A DNA stretch of 64,000 bases from ZC4RG30 sp963777735. GTDB lineage: Bacteria > Pseudomonadota > Gammaproteobacteria > Steroidobacterales > Steroidobacteraceae. A program made the translations under genes and the position numbers. Under the pieces are notes generated by a model. That model was not told the DNA's origin. It was given only the letters and a program-made list of their open reading frames with translations, and did no database searches. The stretch is from positions 124,001 to 188,000 of the forward strand of contig CAVZRQ010000001.1 in NCBI GenBank assembly GCA_963777735.1, in the 5' to 3' direction. Of the stretch, positions 50,687-59,545 are shown piece by piece (positions within the stretch are counted from its first letter, which is position 1; each line of letters begins with the position of its first letter).

Positions 50687-51448
50687 TTATTCGTCGTCCT
50701 CATCCTCGTCGTCTTCATCATCAAAGCGGGAGGCAACTGGTGCCTTGGCCACGCTCTTGCTGCCCGGTGCAACCTGCGTCGGCACGATCACCGGGCGGGT
50801 CTTCATCTTCGGGCGGGCGTTGAACACCACGATGGTCTTGCCGGTGGCGCGCAGCAGACCCTGTTCTTCCAGCACTTTCAGCACGCGTCCGGCCATTTCG
50901 CGGGAGCAGCCCACGAGGCGCGACAGCTCCTGGCGGGAAACCTTGATCTGCATGCCTTCGGGATGCGTCATGGCATCGGGTTCGCCGCACAGGTCCATGA
51001 TGGCGTGGGCGACGCGGCCGGTGACGTCGACAAACGCGAGGTCACCGAGTTTCCGGTTGGTGCGGTCGAGGCGGGTGGCGAGCTGCGTGGCGAGTTCGAA
51101 GACGAGGCCGGGCGATTCCGCTGCGATCTGCCGGAAGCGCGGGTAGGTCATTTCAGCGAGTTCGCACTGGTTGCGCGTGCGCACCCAGGCGCTGCGCGTG
51201 GGCTGGTCATGGAACAGGCCCATTTCACCGAAGAACTGGCCCTTGTTGAGGTAGGCCAGCACCATCTCGTTGCCTTCTTCATCCTCGATCATCACTTCGA
51301 CCGAGCCGCTGATGATGTAGTAGAGGACGTCAGGCAGATCGCCGGCGTGGATGATGACCGTCTTCGACGAGACCGTTCGTATGCGGCAGTAACTCAGGAA
51401 GCGATTGATCGCGGGGATGTCACTCAGCGGTTTGATGCTGTCTTCCAT
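50687..51448 (-). CDS. crp: cAMP receptor protein (Crp/Vfr type) with acidic C-terminal tail
   Basis: Global regulator of 253 aa. The cyclic-nucleotide domain keeps the cAMP contacts E75 (GEMGLF), R85-S86 (PTRSAWVR) and T130 (RLDRTNRKLG), as in E. coli CRP. The recognition helix region is GCSREMAGRVLKVLEEQG. After residue 212 comes a 40-residue extension ending in a run of Asp and Glu (FDDEDDEDEDDE), absent from E. coli CRP. I chose ATG 51448 (MEDSIKPLSDIPAI); the frame open to 51541 is not coding-like. Confidence 0.94.
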   Translation of the reverse strand: MEDSIKPLSDIPAINRFLSYCRIRTVSSKTVIIHAGDLPDVLYYIISGSVEVMIEDEEGNEMVLAYLNKGQFFGEMGLFHDQPTRSAWVRTRNQCELAEMTYPRFRQIAAESPGLVFELATQLATRLDRTNRKLGDLAFVDVTGRVAHAIMDLCGEPDAMTHPEGMQIKVSRQELSRLVGCSREMAGRVLKVLEEQGLLRATGKTIVVFNARPKMKTRPVIVPTQVAPGSKSVAKAPVASRFDDEDDEDEDDE

Positions 51449-51563
51449 TGTTATCGTTCTCGCCCTGTTGAATCCGGGACCGGCATCCATTGCCAGTTGC
51501 TGTTGTCTTTGTATTACATAACGCGCTGCCGTGGCAACCACTGCCCTCGTGACGCGCGTCGCA

Positions 51564-52196
51564 CTATATCCAGCGTGCCGTCGTGGTCATGACCCGGGCG
51601 GTGGCCCGCATCAGCTTCTGGACGGGAATGGGAAGCGTTGCGCCACCGGACTGCAATGCCAGATCACCATGCGCGATTTCATCGGTCCGCATCTGCGAGA
51701 CGATTGCCCGGCTGCGCAGGTCGGTGGCCGGCAGCTGTTCCAGGTGGGTGTCCAGATGCCGCTCGACCTGGCGCTCCGTCTCCGCCACGAATCCCAGGCT
51801 GATCCGGTCGTTGGCAAGACCGGCGACCACACCGATGGCAAACGACCCCGCATACCACAGAGGATCCAGCCGGCTCGGCCGATCCTGCAGTTCGCGCAGC
51901 CGCTCCTCGCACCAGGCGAGGTGGTCAGTCTCCTCGCGGCCGGCCTGTTCCAGCAGTTCGCGGATGGCCGGGTCCCGAGCTACCAGCGCCTGGCCGTGGT
52001 AGAGCCCCTGGGCGGCGATTTCGCCGGCGTGATTGACCCGCATCAGGCCGGCAGCCAGATGGCGTTCGGTTTCTGTCGGGACGGCGCCAGGAGCCCCTGG
52101 CGCAGGGCGGGCGGCCCGGGCGGGGGCAAACAGGGCCCGCAGGGCTCTGTCAGCAGAGATAACCAGTTGATCCGGAAAGCTGCGCGGAGGAGTCAT
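51564..52196 (-). CDS. coq7: 2-polyprenyl-3-methyl-6-methoxybenzoquinone hydroxylase Coq7
   Basis: Membrane-associated di-iron monooxygenase for the C6 hydroxylation in ubiquinone synthesis. It has 210 aa. The iron-binding carboxylate/His sets are MRVNHAGEIAAQGLYHGQ, GREETDHLAWCEERL, ETERQVERHLDTHL and MRTDEIAHGDLAL. It is divergent from rplM and upstream of crp on the same strand, with a 115-bp gap. Confidence 0.96.
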   Translation of the reverse strand: MTPPRSFPDQLVISADRALRALFAPARAARPAPGAPGAVPTETERHLAAGLMRVNHAGEIAAQGLYHGQALVARDPAIRELLEQAGREETDHLAWCEERLRELQDRPSRLDPLWYAGSFAIGVVAGLANDRISLGFVAETERQVERHLDTHLEQLPATDLRSRAIVSQMRTDEIAHGDLALQSGGATLPIPVQKLMRATARVMTTTARWI

Positions 52197-52248
52197 GGGC
52201 CTACACTATATGTGGTCGGCGCTGGCCGCCGCACCCCTCGTATCCGCT

Positions 52249-52277
52249 TTGCAATGCCGGGAGGCATTGATTACACT
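52249..52277 (+). promoter_or_regulatory. rplM-rpsI promoter
   Basis: TTGCAA (52249-52254) and TACACT (52272-52277) are spaced by 17 bp, a good sigma-70 arrangement. The predicted start near 52284 would give a leader of about 58 nt before the rplM ATG. Confidence 0.6.
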
Positions 52278-52292
52278 CTGCGACCCTTTTTT

Positions 52293-52319
52293 AGGCACCC
52301 CCCGGCGTTCGGGGAGCCT
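52293..52319 (+). promoter_or_regulatory. rplM leader hairpin (possible L13 autoregulatory element)
   Basis: AGGC and CCCC/GGGG segments pair around a short loop (52293-52296 with 52316-52319, and the C-run with 52311-52314), preceded by a T-run. It lies in the predicted 5' leader 23 nt before the ATG. In E. coli, L13 represses its own rplM leader, so a regulatory role is reasonable. Confidence 0.5.
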
Positions 52320-52341
52320 CACACAGCGGTCCGGAAGCAAG

Positions 52342-52770
52342 ATGAGCACAGTATTCGCAAAGCCCGCGGAAGTTCGCGCGGACTGGTTCGTAGTCGACGC
52401 CGAGGGCAAGACCCTGGGTCGTCTCGCCACCCAGCTGGCACACCGCCTGAAGGGCAAGCACAAGGCTGATTACAGCCCGCACGTCGACATGGGCGACAAC
52501 CTGATCGTGCTCAATGCCGAGAAGATCCATGTCACCGGCGCGAAGCTGGATGACAAGTTCTACCACCAGCACACCGGCTACCAGGGCAACCTGAAGTCGA
52601 TCTCGCTGGGCAAGCTGCTGCAGGAACACCCGGAGCGCGCGATCGAATTCGCCGTGAAGGGCATGCTGCCGAAGAACACGCTGGGCCGTGCCATGTTCCG
52701 CAAGCTGCATGTGTTTGCAGGCAAGGTTCATCCGCACGCCGCTCAGCAGCCCAAGGCGCTTGAGCTTTAA
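52342..52770 (+). CDS. rplM: 50S ribosomal protein L13
   Basis: Exactly 142 aa, as in E. coli. The sequence shows WFVVDAEGKTLGRLAT, HVDMGDNLIVLNAEKIHVTG, KFYHQHTGYQGNLK and VKGMLPKNTLGRAMFRKLHVFAG. ATG 52342 has GGAAG 6 nt upstream. Open frames further upstream are not L13. It forms an operon with rpsI. Confidence 0.98.
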   Translation: MSTVFAKPAEVRADWFVVDAEGKTLGRLATQLAHRLKGKHKADYSPHVDMGDNLIVLNAEKIHVTGAKLDDKFYHQHTGYQGNLKSISLGKLLQEHPERAIEFAVKGMLPKNTLGRAMFRKLHVFAGKVHPHAAQQPKALEL

Positions 52771-52803
52771 TTCCGCACGAAAACGGTCAGGAACGAGTTA
52801 AAC

Positions 52804-53193
52804 ATGGCAGCGACACAATACGGCACCGGTCGGCGCAAGACGGCAACGGCCCGGGTTTACATGAAGGCCGGCACCGGCAGCATCACGGTCAATGACCGTC
52901 CGCTCGATGTGTTCTTCGGCCGCGAAACCGGCCGCATGATCGTGCGTCAGCCGCTGCAGGTTGCAGAGGTCGAAGGCCGCTTCGACTTCACCGTGCAGGT
53001 CGAGGGCGGTGGCATCACCGGCCAGGCCGGCGCCATCCGCCACGGCATTACCCGCGCGCTGATGGAATACGACGAAACGCTGCGCAAGCCGCTGCGTGCC
53101 GCCGGCTTCGTCACGCGCGACGCGCGTGAAGTGGAGCGCAAGAAGGTCGGTCGCCGGAAGGCACGCCGCGGTCCTCAGTACTCCAAGCGTTAA
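52804..53193 (+). CDS. rpsI: 30S ribosomal protein S9
   Basis: A 129-aa protein with YGTGRRKTATARVYMKAG and GGITGQAGAIRHGITRAL. The basic C-terminus RRKARRGPQYSKR reaches the P-site tRNA. It is 33 nt after rplM. Confidence 0.98.
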   Translation: MAATQYGTGRRKTATARVYMKAGTGSITVNDRPLDVFFGRETGRMIVRQPLQVAEVEGRFDFTVQVEGGGITGQAGAIRHGITRALMEYDETLRKPLRAAGFVTRDAREVERKKVGRRKARRGPQYSKR

Positions 53194-53272
53194 GATTCCG
53201 CGCGCACCAGCGCGCCGGTCTCCAAGGCAGTCGGCAGGAATTCACTTCCTGCCGATGTGATCAAGGAGATCC

Positions 53273-53298
53273 GGAAAATGGCCGAAGGCCGATTTTCC
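53273..53298 (+). terminator. Hairpin downstream of rpsI
   Basis: GGAAAATGGCC (53273-53283) pairs with GGCC-g-ATTTTCC (53287-53298) around a GAA loop with one bulged G. Its U-rich right arm makes it a possible terminator of rplM-rpsI. An imperfect fit and a second upstream hairpin (53231-53255) leave this uncertain. Confidence 0.4.
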
Positions 53299-53307
53299 TA
53301 ATGATCA

Positions 53308-53381
53308 TGGGGGATCGTCTAGTGGTAGGACTACGGACTCTGACTCCGTCAACCTAGGTTCGAATCCTAGTCCCCCAACCA
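53308..53381 (+). tRNA. tRNA-Gln (anticodon CTG), CCA encoded
   Basis: The acceptor arm TGGGGGA pairs with TCCCCCA, followed by discriminator A and an encoded CCA. The anticodon stem ACGGA/TCCGT encloses the loop CTCTGAC, which gives anticodon CTG (Gln). The T arm CCTAG-GTTCGAAT-CCTAG is perfect. Total length is 74 nt. Confidence 0.97.
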
Positions 53382-53388
53382 GAACTGG

Positions 53389-53419
53389 AAGGCCCGCTGC
53401 GAAAGCATCGGGCCTTTTT
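53389..53419 (+). terminator. Intrinsic terminator after tRNA-Gln
   Basis: AAGGCCCG (53389-53396) and CGGGCCTT (53409-53416) form a perfect 8-bp stem. The loop contains a smaller TGC-GAAA-GCA stem. A run of five T (53415-53419) follows, a textbook terminator. Confidence 0.9.
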
Positions 53420-53572
53420 CATTTGCCCACGGCAAGAAATCCGATGCTCAGGGGATCCCGGAGTTTCACTTGTCCGCGGCAGCGGCGGACACGAAATGTG
53501 ATCTGAGCCAAAAGTCGCCTGCGCCATTTCTGGATAACTCGCGCCCCTGCAAGGCGATCGCGAGATGTGTGC

Positions 53573-54076
53573 ATGAACACGACAGACACTGGTGCGGTGG
53601 AAGGGTCCAACGGCGGACAGATGCTGGCGTTCCGGCTGGGTGCCGAAACGTACGGCGTGGACATTCTGAGAGTGAAGGAAATCCGCGGCTGGTCACCGGT
53701 GACCCGGATTCCGCATTCGCCTCCACATGTGCTGGGGGTGTTGAACCTGCGCGGCGCGATCGTTCCGATCATCGACCTGCGGCTGCGATTCGCACTGGAA
53801 TCCGCGGAGTTTTCCCCGAAGACCGTGAACATCGTGCTGTCGCTGCACACCGCTGAAGGCGTGCGCGAATGCGGCGTGGTGGTCGACGGTGTTTCCGATG
53901 TCGTGGATATCCCGGCGGAGGCCATCAAGTCGCCGCCCGCACTGACCGGACAGGTGCAGTCGCAGTTCATCCGCGGGCTGGCCACGGTCGACGACCAGAT
54001 GCTGATCCTTCTCGATGTCGATGAGCTGGTGACGCGCGAACTGCGCCCGTTCGCGAGCCTGTCCGACGCCAACTGA
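53573..54076 (+). CDS. cheW: Chemotaxis adaptor protein CheW
   Basis: A 167-aa CheW-domain protein coupling chemoreceptors to CheA. Conserved stretches are FRLGAETYGVDILRVKEIRGW, TRIPHSPPHVLGVLNLRGAIVPIIDLR and LLDVDELV. I chose ATG 53573 over the in-frame GTG 53567. It is followed 21 nt later by a chemoreceptor gene. No cheA, cheR, cheB or cheY gene is in the window. Confidence 0.94.
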   Translation: MNTTDTGAVEGSNGGQMLAFRLGAETYGVDILRVKEIRGWSPVTRIPHSPPHVLGVLNLRGAIVPIIDLRLRFALESAEFSPKTVNIVLSLHTAEGVRECGVVVDGVSDVVDIPAEAIKSPPALTGQVQSQFIRGLATVDDQMLILLDVDELVTRELRPFASLSDAN

Positions 54077-54097
54077 TTTCAGAACCGGAGCATTGCC

Positions 54098-56809
54098 TTG
54101 AACATTCTCAAGAGATTGCCACTGTCACTCCAGCTGTACCTGCTGGTCGCCCTGGTCATGGGACTGATGGGTTCGCTGGTGGCCTTCACCGTGACCGAGC
54201 TGCGCACCAGTTCGAAGCTGCTGTCCTACACCGTGGCGAACCGCATGGTTCCCACGCAGGACCTGAACGCCGTGATGGATGCTTTCCAGGCCGCGCGCGA
54301 TGGTGGCAACCAGGTCGTCAACGGCAGCAAGACGGCGGCCGAAGTGCTGGGCACGCTCGGGCCGCGGCTTCAAACCACGCAGGATGCCTGGAAACGCTTT
54401 GCGAAGACCGAGATGTCGGGCGACGAGAAGGACCTGTTCCAGAGCGCCACCGGTCCCATCGACAAGGCCTACGCGACGTCGAATGAACTGCTCGATCGCC
54501 TGCGCCGCAACGATCTCCGGGGCCTGGATGACTTTCGCGAGCAGCAGCACATGCCGGCATTGGCGGCTGCTCGAACCGAACTGCGCAGGCTGACGGACAT
54601 CCAGGTGACCAATGCCAGGCTGGACGAAGCCAATGCCGCGGCCGAGTACCAGGAGGCTTTCCGCCTGGTGATGATCTCGATTCTGGTCGCAGTGGTGCTG
54701 GCCCTGGGTGCGGCCATCGGCGTGATCCGCGGCACGATGCGTCGACTGGGCTCTGATCCCGAAGTGGTCCGCGGCATCGCAGCTCGAATTGCCGGCGGCG
54801 AACTGGTGTTCGACATCCCCGCATCGCAGGGCAGCGACGAAAGCCTGGTGGGCGCGCTGCGCAAGATGAAGGACAACCTGCTGACCTCGAAACTGGATTA
54901 CGAAGGCCAGTTGAAAGCCATTGGCGCCAAACAGGCGGTGGTCGAATTCACGCCAGACGGCACTATCCTCACGGCGAACGAAAACCTGCTGGCACTGATG
55001 GGCTACTCGCTGGAACAGATCCGCGGCAAGCACCACAGCACATTCATGGATGCAGCGGACCAGAACAGCGCGTCATATCGCAGCTTCTGGGCAGATCTGG
55101 CACGCGGCCAGGCGCAGGACGGCCAGTTCCGTCGCGTCAACGGCAGGGGTCAGGAGGTCTGGGTGCAGGGGGTGTACGCACCGATCACCGGTCTGGACGG
55201 CAAGCCATTCAAGATCGTGACATACGTGGTCGACGTGACCCAGGCCCGCAAGGAAGCCGCGATGAATGCGGCCTTCAAGGGAGCGCTCGACAAACTCAGT
55301 GCCAGCGTGATGGTGGCCGACCACGACGGCCGGATCATCTACATGAACCAGTCCGGTCACCAGCTGATGCACGGCGTGCAGGCAGCCTTCCGCAAGGAGC
55401 TGCCGGGATTCGATGCCGCAAACCTGGTTGGCAGCAGCATCGACGGTCTCGACAGGAACCCGGCGCAGCAGCGAGAAGTGCTGGCGAGGCTTGCCACTAC
55501 GCATGATTCGCAGGTGACGATCGGCGGTCGCATCATGCGCCGTGTGTTCAACCCCATGCTGGACGGCGGCCGTCGTCTCGGCACGCTGGTGGAATGGTTC
55601 GATCGCACCACCGAGGTACGCGTTGAACAGGAAGTGCAGCAGGTGGTCGATGCTGTCAACGATGGCAGGCTCGAAACCCGCATCGGGCTCGAGGACAAAT
55701 CCGGCGCCAACCTGAATCTCTCGAAGGGCATCAATGGGCTGGTCGATACGGTTACCACCGTTGTGGAAAACGTGCGGACCCTGGTCCAGGCGGCCAACGA
55801 CGGCGACCTGACCCGGCGGATGGAAGTGGAAGGCAAGTCGGGACTGCTGGTGAAGGTGGGCACGGATATCAACGCGCTGACCGGAACGCTGGCCAGGGTG
55901 GTATCGGACGTGAAGCGCGCCGCATCGGAAGTCAGCCGGGGCGCGGACGAGATCAGCCAGGGCAACACCAATCTTTCGCAGCGCACCGAGGAACAGGCTT
56001 CCTCACTGGAAGAAACCGCCTCCTCGATGGAGGAGATGACCAGCACCGTCAAGCAGAATGCCGACAATGCCAGCCAGGCCAATCAGCTGGCGGTCGCGGC
56101 CCGCGATCAGGCGGAGAAGGGCGGTGCAGTGGTGTCCAGTGCCGTGCGCGCCATGACCGGCATCAACGAATCGTCCAGGAAGATCGCCGACATCATCGGC
56201 GTGATCGACGAGATCGCCTTCCAGACCAACCTTCTGGCACTCAATGCCGCGGTGGAAGCCGCCCGCGCTGGCGAGCAGGGCAGGGGCTTCGCGGTGGTTG
56301 CCACGGAAGTGCGCAATCTCGCGGGGCGCTCGGCCACGGCGGCCAAGGAGATCAAGGCGCTGATCCAGGACAGCGTGCGGAAGGTGGACGAAGGTTCGAC
56401 GCTGGTCACGCAGTCTGGCGCGACGCTGGCCGAGATCGTCGCCTCGGTGAAGAAGGTCACCGACATCGTGGCGGAGATCGCAGCGGCTTCCATCGAACAG
56501 TCAGCGGGCATCGAGCAGGTGAACAAAGCCGTGATGCAGCTGGACGAACTGACCCAGCAGAACGCCGCGCTGGTAGAGCAGGCCTCGGCGGCCAGCCAGT
56601 CCATGGCCGAGCAGGCCCGTGGCCTGAACCAGTCGATGGAACGCTTTACTGTGGCGGGCGAAGCGGCGCGCGGGCGCTCACCAGATGCCGCACCCGTACC
56701 TGAACGTCGCAAGGCCAGCCGTCCCTGGGTTGCCCGCCGGCCCGCCGCCGCCGCGCCAGCCAATGTCGCGACGATGGGCACGGATGATGCCGTCTGGAAG
56801 GAATTCTGA
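54098..56809 (+). CDS. Methyl-accepting chemotaxis protein with two PAS domains and WxxF tail
   Basis: A 903-aa receptor from TTG 54098 (GGAG upstream). TM1 is at about 11-33, followed by a four-helix-bundle-like periplasmic domain and TM2 at about 190-213. A HAMP-like segment and two PAS domains come next (about 275-385 with FTPDGTILTANENLLALMGYS, and 390-510). The signalling domain (about 600-860) has the conserved tip EIAFQTNLLALNAAVEAARAG. The C-terminus VWKEF fits the xWxxF pentapeptide that tethers CheR/CheB. Its TGA overlaps the next ATG by one base. Confidence 0.94.
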   Translation: MNILKRLPLSLQLYLLVALVMGLMGSLVAFTVTELRTSSKLLSYTVANRMVPTQDLNAVMDAFQAARDGGNQVVNGSKTAAEVLGTLGPRLQTTQDAWKRFAKTEMSGDEKDLFQSATGPIDKAYATSNELLDRLRRNDLRGLDDFREQQHMPALAAARTELRRLTDIQVTNARLDEANAAAEYQEAFRLVMISILVAVVLALGAAIGVIRGTMRRLGSDPEVVRGIAARIAGGELVFDIPASQGSDESLVGALRKMKDNLLTSKLDYEGQLKAIGAKQAVVEFTPDGTILTANENLLALMGYSLEQIRGKHHSTFMDAADQNSASYRSFWADLARGQAQDGQFRRVNGRGQEVWVQGVYAPITGLDGKPFKIVTYVVDVTQARKEAAMNAAFKGALDKLSASVMVADHDGRIIYMNQSGHQLMHGVQAAFRKELPGFDAANLVGSSIDGLDRNPAQQREVLARLATTHDSQVTIGGRIMRRVFNPMLDGGRRLGTLVEWFDRTTEVRVEQEVQQVVDAVNDGRLETRIGLEDKSGANLNLSKGINGLVDTVTTVVENVRTLVQAANDGDLTRRMEVEGKSGLLVKVGTDINALTGTLARVVSDVKRAASEVSRGADEISQGNTNLSQRTEEQASSLEETASSMEEMTSTVKQNADNASQANQLAVAARDQAEKGGAVVSSAVRAMTGINESSRKIADIIGVIDEIAFQTNLLALNAAVEAARAGEQGRGFAVVATEVRNLAGRSATAAKEIKALIQDSVRKVDEGSTLVTQSGATLAEIVASVKKVTDIVAEIAAASIEQSAGIEQVNKAVMQLDELTQQNAALVEQASAASQSMAEQARGLNQSMERFTVAGEAARGRSPDAAPVPERRKASRPWVARRPAAAAPANVATMGTDDAVWKEF

Positions 56810-58128
56810 TGGAAGCGTCAATCAACCACATCACTCGAGAGAATCCGAAGGTGAATCCCTTGCATGTCATGAAAAGTTTCGTGGCCGCCGTGGCGGCCCT
56901 GGTGATCTCGCTCACCCTGCCGCAGGATGCGGTGGCAGCCGAGATCGATGAACTGCGGGCCGCGGTGGTGGCGTTGCAGAAGCGGCTCGACCAGCTCGAG
57001 GCCCGCACCCAGGGCGCGGAAACGGTCAATGCCAGCCAGAAGGAACAGATTGCAGCGGTGCGCGGCAACGTCGGCGACTGGGTGGGCAATTTCACCTGGA
57101 AGGGCGATCTGCGGGTCCGGAACGAGACCCTTGATCAGCAGTACGCACCAGAGCGCAACCGGTACCGCATCCGCGCCCGCGCCGGCTTCATGGCGAAGGT
57201 GAACGACACGGTCCGCAGCGAGTTCGTGCTCGCCACGACCGAGGGCAATGACCCGCGGGCGTCGAACCAGTCATTCACCGGAGAGAATTCGCGCAAGCCG
57301 GTCGAACTCGAGCTGGCCTATGCTGAATGGGCGCCGAACGCGGCCTGGAAACTGTCGGCCGGCAAGATGCGTTACCCGCTGATCCGTCCGGGTCAGAGCG
57401 GCTTCGTCGATGCCGACATCAATCCGGAAGGGCTTGCGGCAACCTGGACAAAGGGCGATTTCTTCGCGGGTGCGTTGTACAACCTGCTGGAAGAACGCAG
57501 CACCGCGTCCGAGAGCGCATTGGTTGGCGGGCAGCTGGCCTGGCGACCGAAGCTGGGCACCGGAAAGCTGGCGCTCGGCACCAGCTACATGTCCTTCAGC
57601 GGCGTGCAGGGTCGCAACCCGTTCTACAACAACTCAGCGAATGGCAACACGACCACTTCGGTGGTGGCGGACTGCCGCGGTGCAACACCCTGTCTGGTGA
57701 ATGACTACGACCTCATCGAGTTGTTCGCGGATTGGTCGCAGCCGGTGGCCGGTCGGCCGTTGTCCCTGTACGTCGACTATGTCCGCAACGCCTCGGCGGT
57801 CAATGACCAGGATACGGCCTACAGCACCGGCGTGACGTATGGTCGCGCCAGCGCACCGCGCAGCTGGGAGGTCGGGTTTGCCTATCAGCGACTCGAGAAG
57901 GATGCCCTGTTTGCACAGTTCATCGAATCCGACTTCGCCGGTGGTGTCACTGATTCCGGCGGCAGTGTCTTCAAGCTGGCCTATGCACCGGCCCGCAACT
58001 GGGTGATCAATGGAACATATTTCATCAACGACACCAACATCGATGTGCCGGTGACGGTGCCGGGCGTGGGTGTGGTCCAGGGCCGCGATATCCGGCGCCT
58101 GCAACTGGATCTGAACTACAAGTACTGA
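56809..58128 (+). CDS. Putative outer-membrane porin with N-terminal coiled coil
   Basis: A 439-aa beta-barrel protein. The signal peptide is MKSFVAAVAALVISLTLPQDAVAA, starting at internal ATG 56869. A short coiled coil follows (IDELRAAVVALQKRLDQLEAR). The barrel strands run from GNFTWKGDLRVRNE to the C-terminal LDLNYKY, ending in an aromatic residue. It resembles the 'putative porin' family in layout. ATG 56809 overlaps the receptor stop and has GGAAGGA upstream, but would add a 20-residue pre-signal extension; 56869 is a credible alternative. Confidence 0.88.
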   Translation: MEASINHITRENPKVNPLHVMKSFVAAVAALVISLTLPQDAVAAEIDELRAAVVALQKRLDQLEARTQGAETVNASQKEQIAAVRGNVGDWVGNFTWKGDLRVRNETLDQQYAPERNRYRIRARAGFMAKVNDTVRSEFVLATTEGNDPRASNQSFTGENSRKPVELELAYAEWAPNAAWKLSAGKMRYPLIRPGQSGFVDADINPEGLAATWTKGDFFAGALYNLLEERSTASESALVGGQLAWRPKLGTGKLALGTSYMSFSGVQGRNPFYNNSANGNTTTSVVADCRGATPCLVNDYDLIELFADWSQPVAGRPLSLYVDYVRNASAVNDQDTAYSTGVTYGRASAPRSWEVGFAYQRLEKDALFAQFIESDFAGGVTDSGGSVFKLAYAPARNWVINGTYFINDTNIDVPVTVPGVGVVQGRDIRRLQLDLNYKY

Positions 58129-58177
58129 TCGGCCACGGCAGGCGTTGCCTGCCTGGCGCAGGTTTGCAGTGAAGTTC

Positions 58178-58206
58178 AAGGGCGTCGCAACTGCGACGCC
58201 CTTTTT
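58178..58206 (+). terminator. Intrinsic terminator after the first porin gene
   Basis: AAGGGCGTCGCA (58178-58189) and TGCGACGCCCTT (58192-58203) form a perfect 12-bp stem. The T-run extends to 58206. It separates the cheW-receptor-porin operon from the following genes. Confidence 0.92.
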
Positions 58207-58318
58207 CGTTGTGCAAAGCGCAATACACGGCGCCCGTCGTGTGTGCGCGAGTTCACTCAGGGGAACCCTTGACTTGGTGATGCGGCGGCCTGGCGCCCGC
58301 GCGAATGTGCGTGAGCTC

Positions 58319-58345
58319 TCAACTCACGCCTTTGCGCTTCGATAA
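58319..58345 (+). promoter_or_regulatory. Possible sigma-28 (FliA) promoter
   Basis: TCAA-N15-TTCGATAA resembles the FliA consensus TAAA-N15-GCCGATAA with exact spacing but three mismatches. It lies 58 bp before the second porin start in a chemotaxis-linked block. GATAAT (58340-58345) could instead be a sigma-70 -10, but no -35 matches. Confidence 0.3.
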
Positions 58346-58403
58346 TTTGCGCGCCGTGCGAATGAGAACAGAAAGCAATCAGACAAAAGAGAGGATTACA
58401 GAG

Positions 58404-59534
58404 ATGAAGACAGTGGGCAACGCGGTTACGGCCGCCATCGTGGCGATCTGCGCAGGACTGCCGGCGCAGGCCAGGGCAGAAATCAGTGACCACGTTAGCT
58501 TCAGCGGCTTCGGTACCTTCGGCCTGGTGCGGACGGATACGGATCAGGCGCAGTTCGGGCGTGACCGTCAGCTCGGTGGAGCAACCACCAGCGTGGATGC
58601 GCAGGTCGACAGCAACCTCGGTCTGCAGCTTTCGGTGCGTGCCACCGACTGGCTGTCAGCCACCGTGCAGGGCCTGGCCGTGCAGCGTGACCGCGGCGAG
58701 ATCAAGCTCGAACCCGAGTGGGCTTTCGCGAAAGTGCAGCCGCTGACTGGTCTGACGCTGCGCGTTGGCCGCATGGCGCTGCCCACCTTCCTCGTTTCGG
58801 ACTCCCGCAACGTGGGCTATGCCAACACCTGGCTGCGTGCCCCCAATGAAGTGTATGGCCTGGCGATGATGCGTCGCATGGATGGTGCAGACCTCTCGTA
58901 CAGTCGCGCCGTCGGCCCCGTCAACCTGACGGCCACCGTCCTGGCCGGCGACAGCGAGATGCTGGCCCTGGGCACGGACTACGCGGCGAACAAGGTTCGC
59001 GGTGCCAATCTCCAGCTGCAGACCGGCTCTGTCACGCTGCGCGCCGGCAAGGTGATTTCCGACGTCTATGTCAGCAGCACCAACCCGGATGAGCAGTATT
59101 CATTCACGGGGTTCGGCGTCGTCGTCGACCACGACAACATCGTCGCGCAGGCCGAATACGTGCAGCGTCGCGCCGAGTTCTACTACAACATCGTGGCTTC
59201 GGACGGCTGGTACACGATGGGTGGCTACCGCCTGGGCGCATTTACTCCGTACGCCATGTACTCGAGCGCCAAGCCGCAGACCTCTGCCGACCATCTGCCC
59301 CTGCAGAACACCGTTCCGCTGATTTCCTATGAGCAGAAGACGCTGGCGGTGGGCGTGCGCTGGGATGCGGCCGACTCCACGTCGGTCAAGCTCCAGCTGG
59401 AACGCGCCGACACCAACGGTACTCCCGGTGTCAGCTTCTCGCGTCCGGATGCTCCGGCTCCGGCGATGCAGTTCGCGGTTCCGGTCGGCAAGCCGGTGAA
59501 CGTGATCAGCGCCACCGTCGACTTCGTATTCTGA
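58404..59534 (+). CDS. Outer-membrane beta-barrel (porin-like) protein
   Basis: A 376-aa secreted protein. The signal peptide MKTVGNAVTAAIVAICAGLPAQARA leads into alternating strand patterns starting HVSFSGFGTFGLVRTD. These continue to the C-terminal ATVDFVF, which ends in Phe as expected for BAM recognition. I chose ATG 58404 at the signal peptide; the upstream frame is not coding-like. It is followed 11 nt later by a small PstS-like protein, so the two are likely co-expressed. Confidence 0.87.
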   Translation: MKTVGNAVTAAIVAICAGLPAQARAEISDHVSFSGFGTFGLVRTDTDQAQFGRDRQLGGATTSVDAQVDSNLGLQLSVRATDWLSATVQGLAVQRDRGEIKLEPEWAFAKVQPLTGLTLRVGRMALPTFLVSDSRNVGYANTWLRAPNEVYGLAMMRRMDGADLSYSRAVGPVNLTATVLAGDSEMLALGTDYAANKVRGANLQLQTGSVTLRAGKVISDVYVSSTNPDEQYSFTGFGVVVDHDNIVAQAEYVQRRAEFYYNIVASDGWYTMGGYRLGAFTPYAMYSSAKPQTSADHLPLQNTVPLISYEQKTLAVGVRWDAADSTSVKLQLERADTNGTPGVSFSRPDAPAPAMQFAVPVGKPVNVISATVDFVF

Positions 59535-59545
59535 GGATCGAACAG

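Noticed and set aside
50680..50699. Hairpin GGACGAC-N6-GTCGTCC between rpe and crp as a terminator
   Set aside because: No T-run on either strand; it arises mainly from the repeated Asp codons of the Crp tail.
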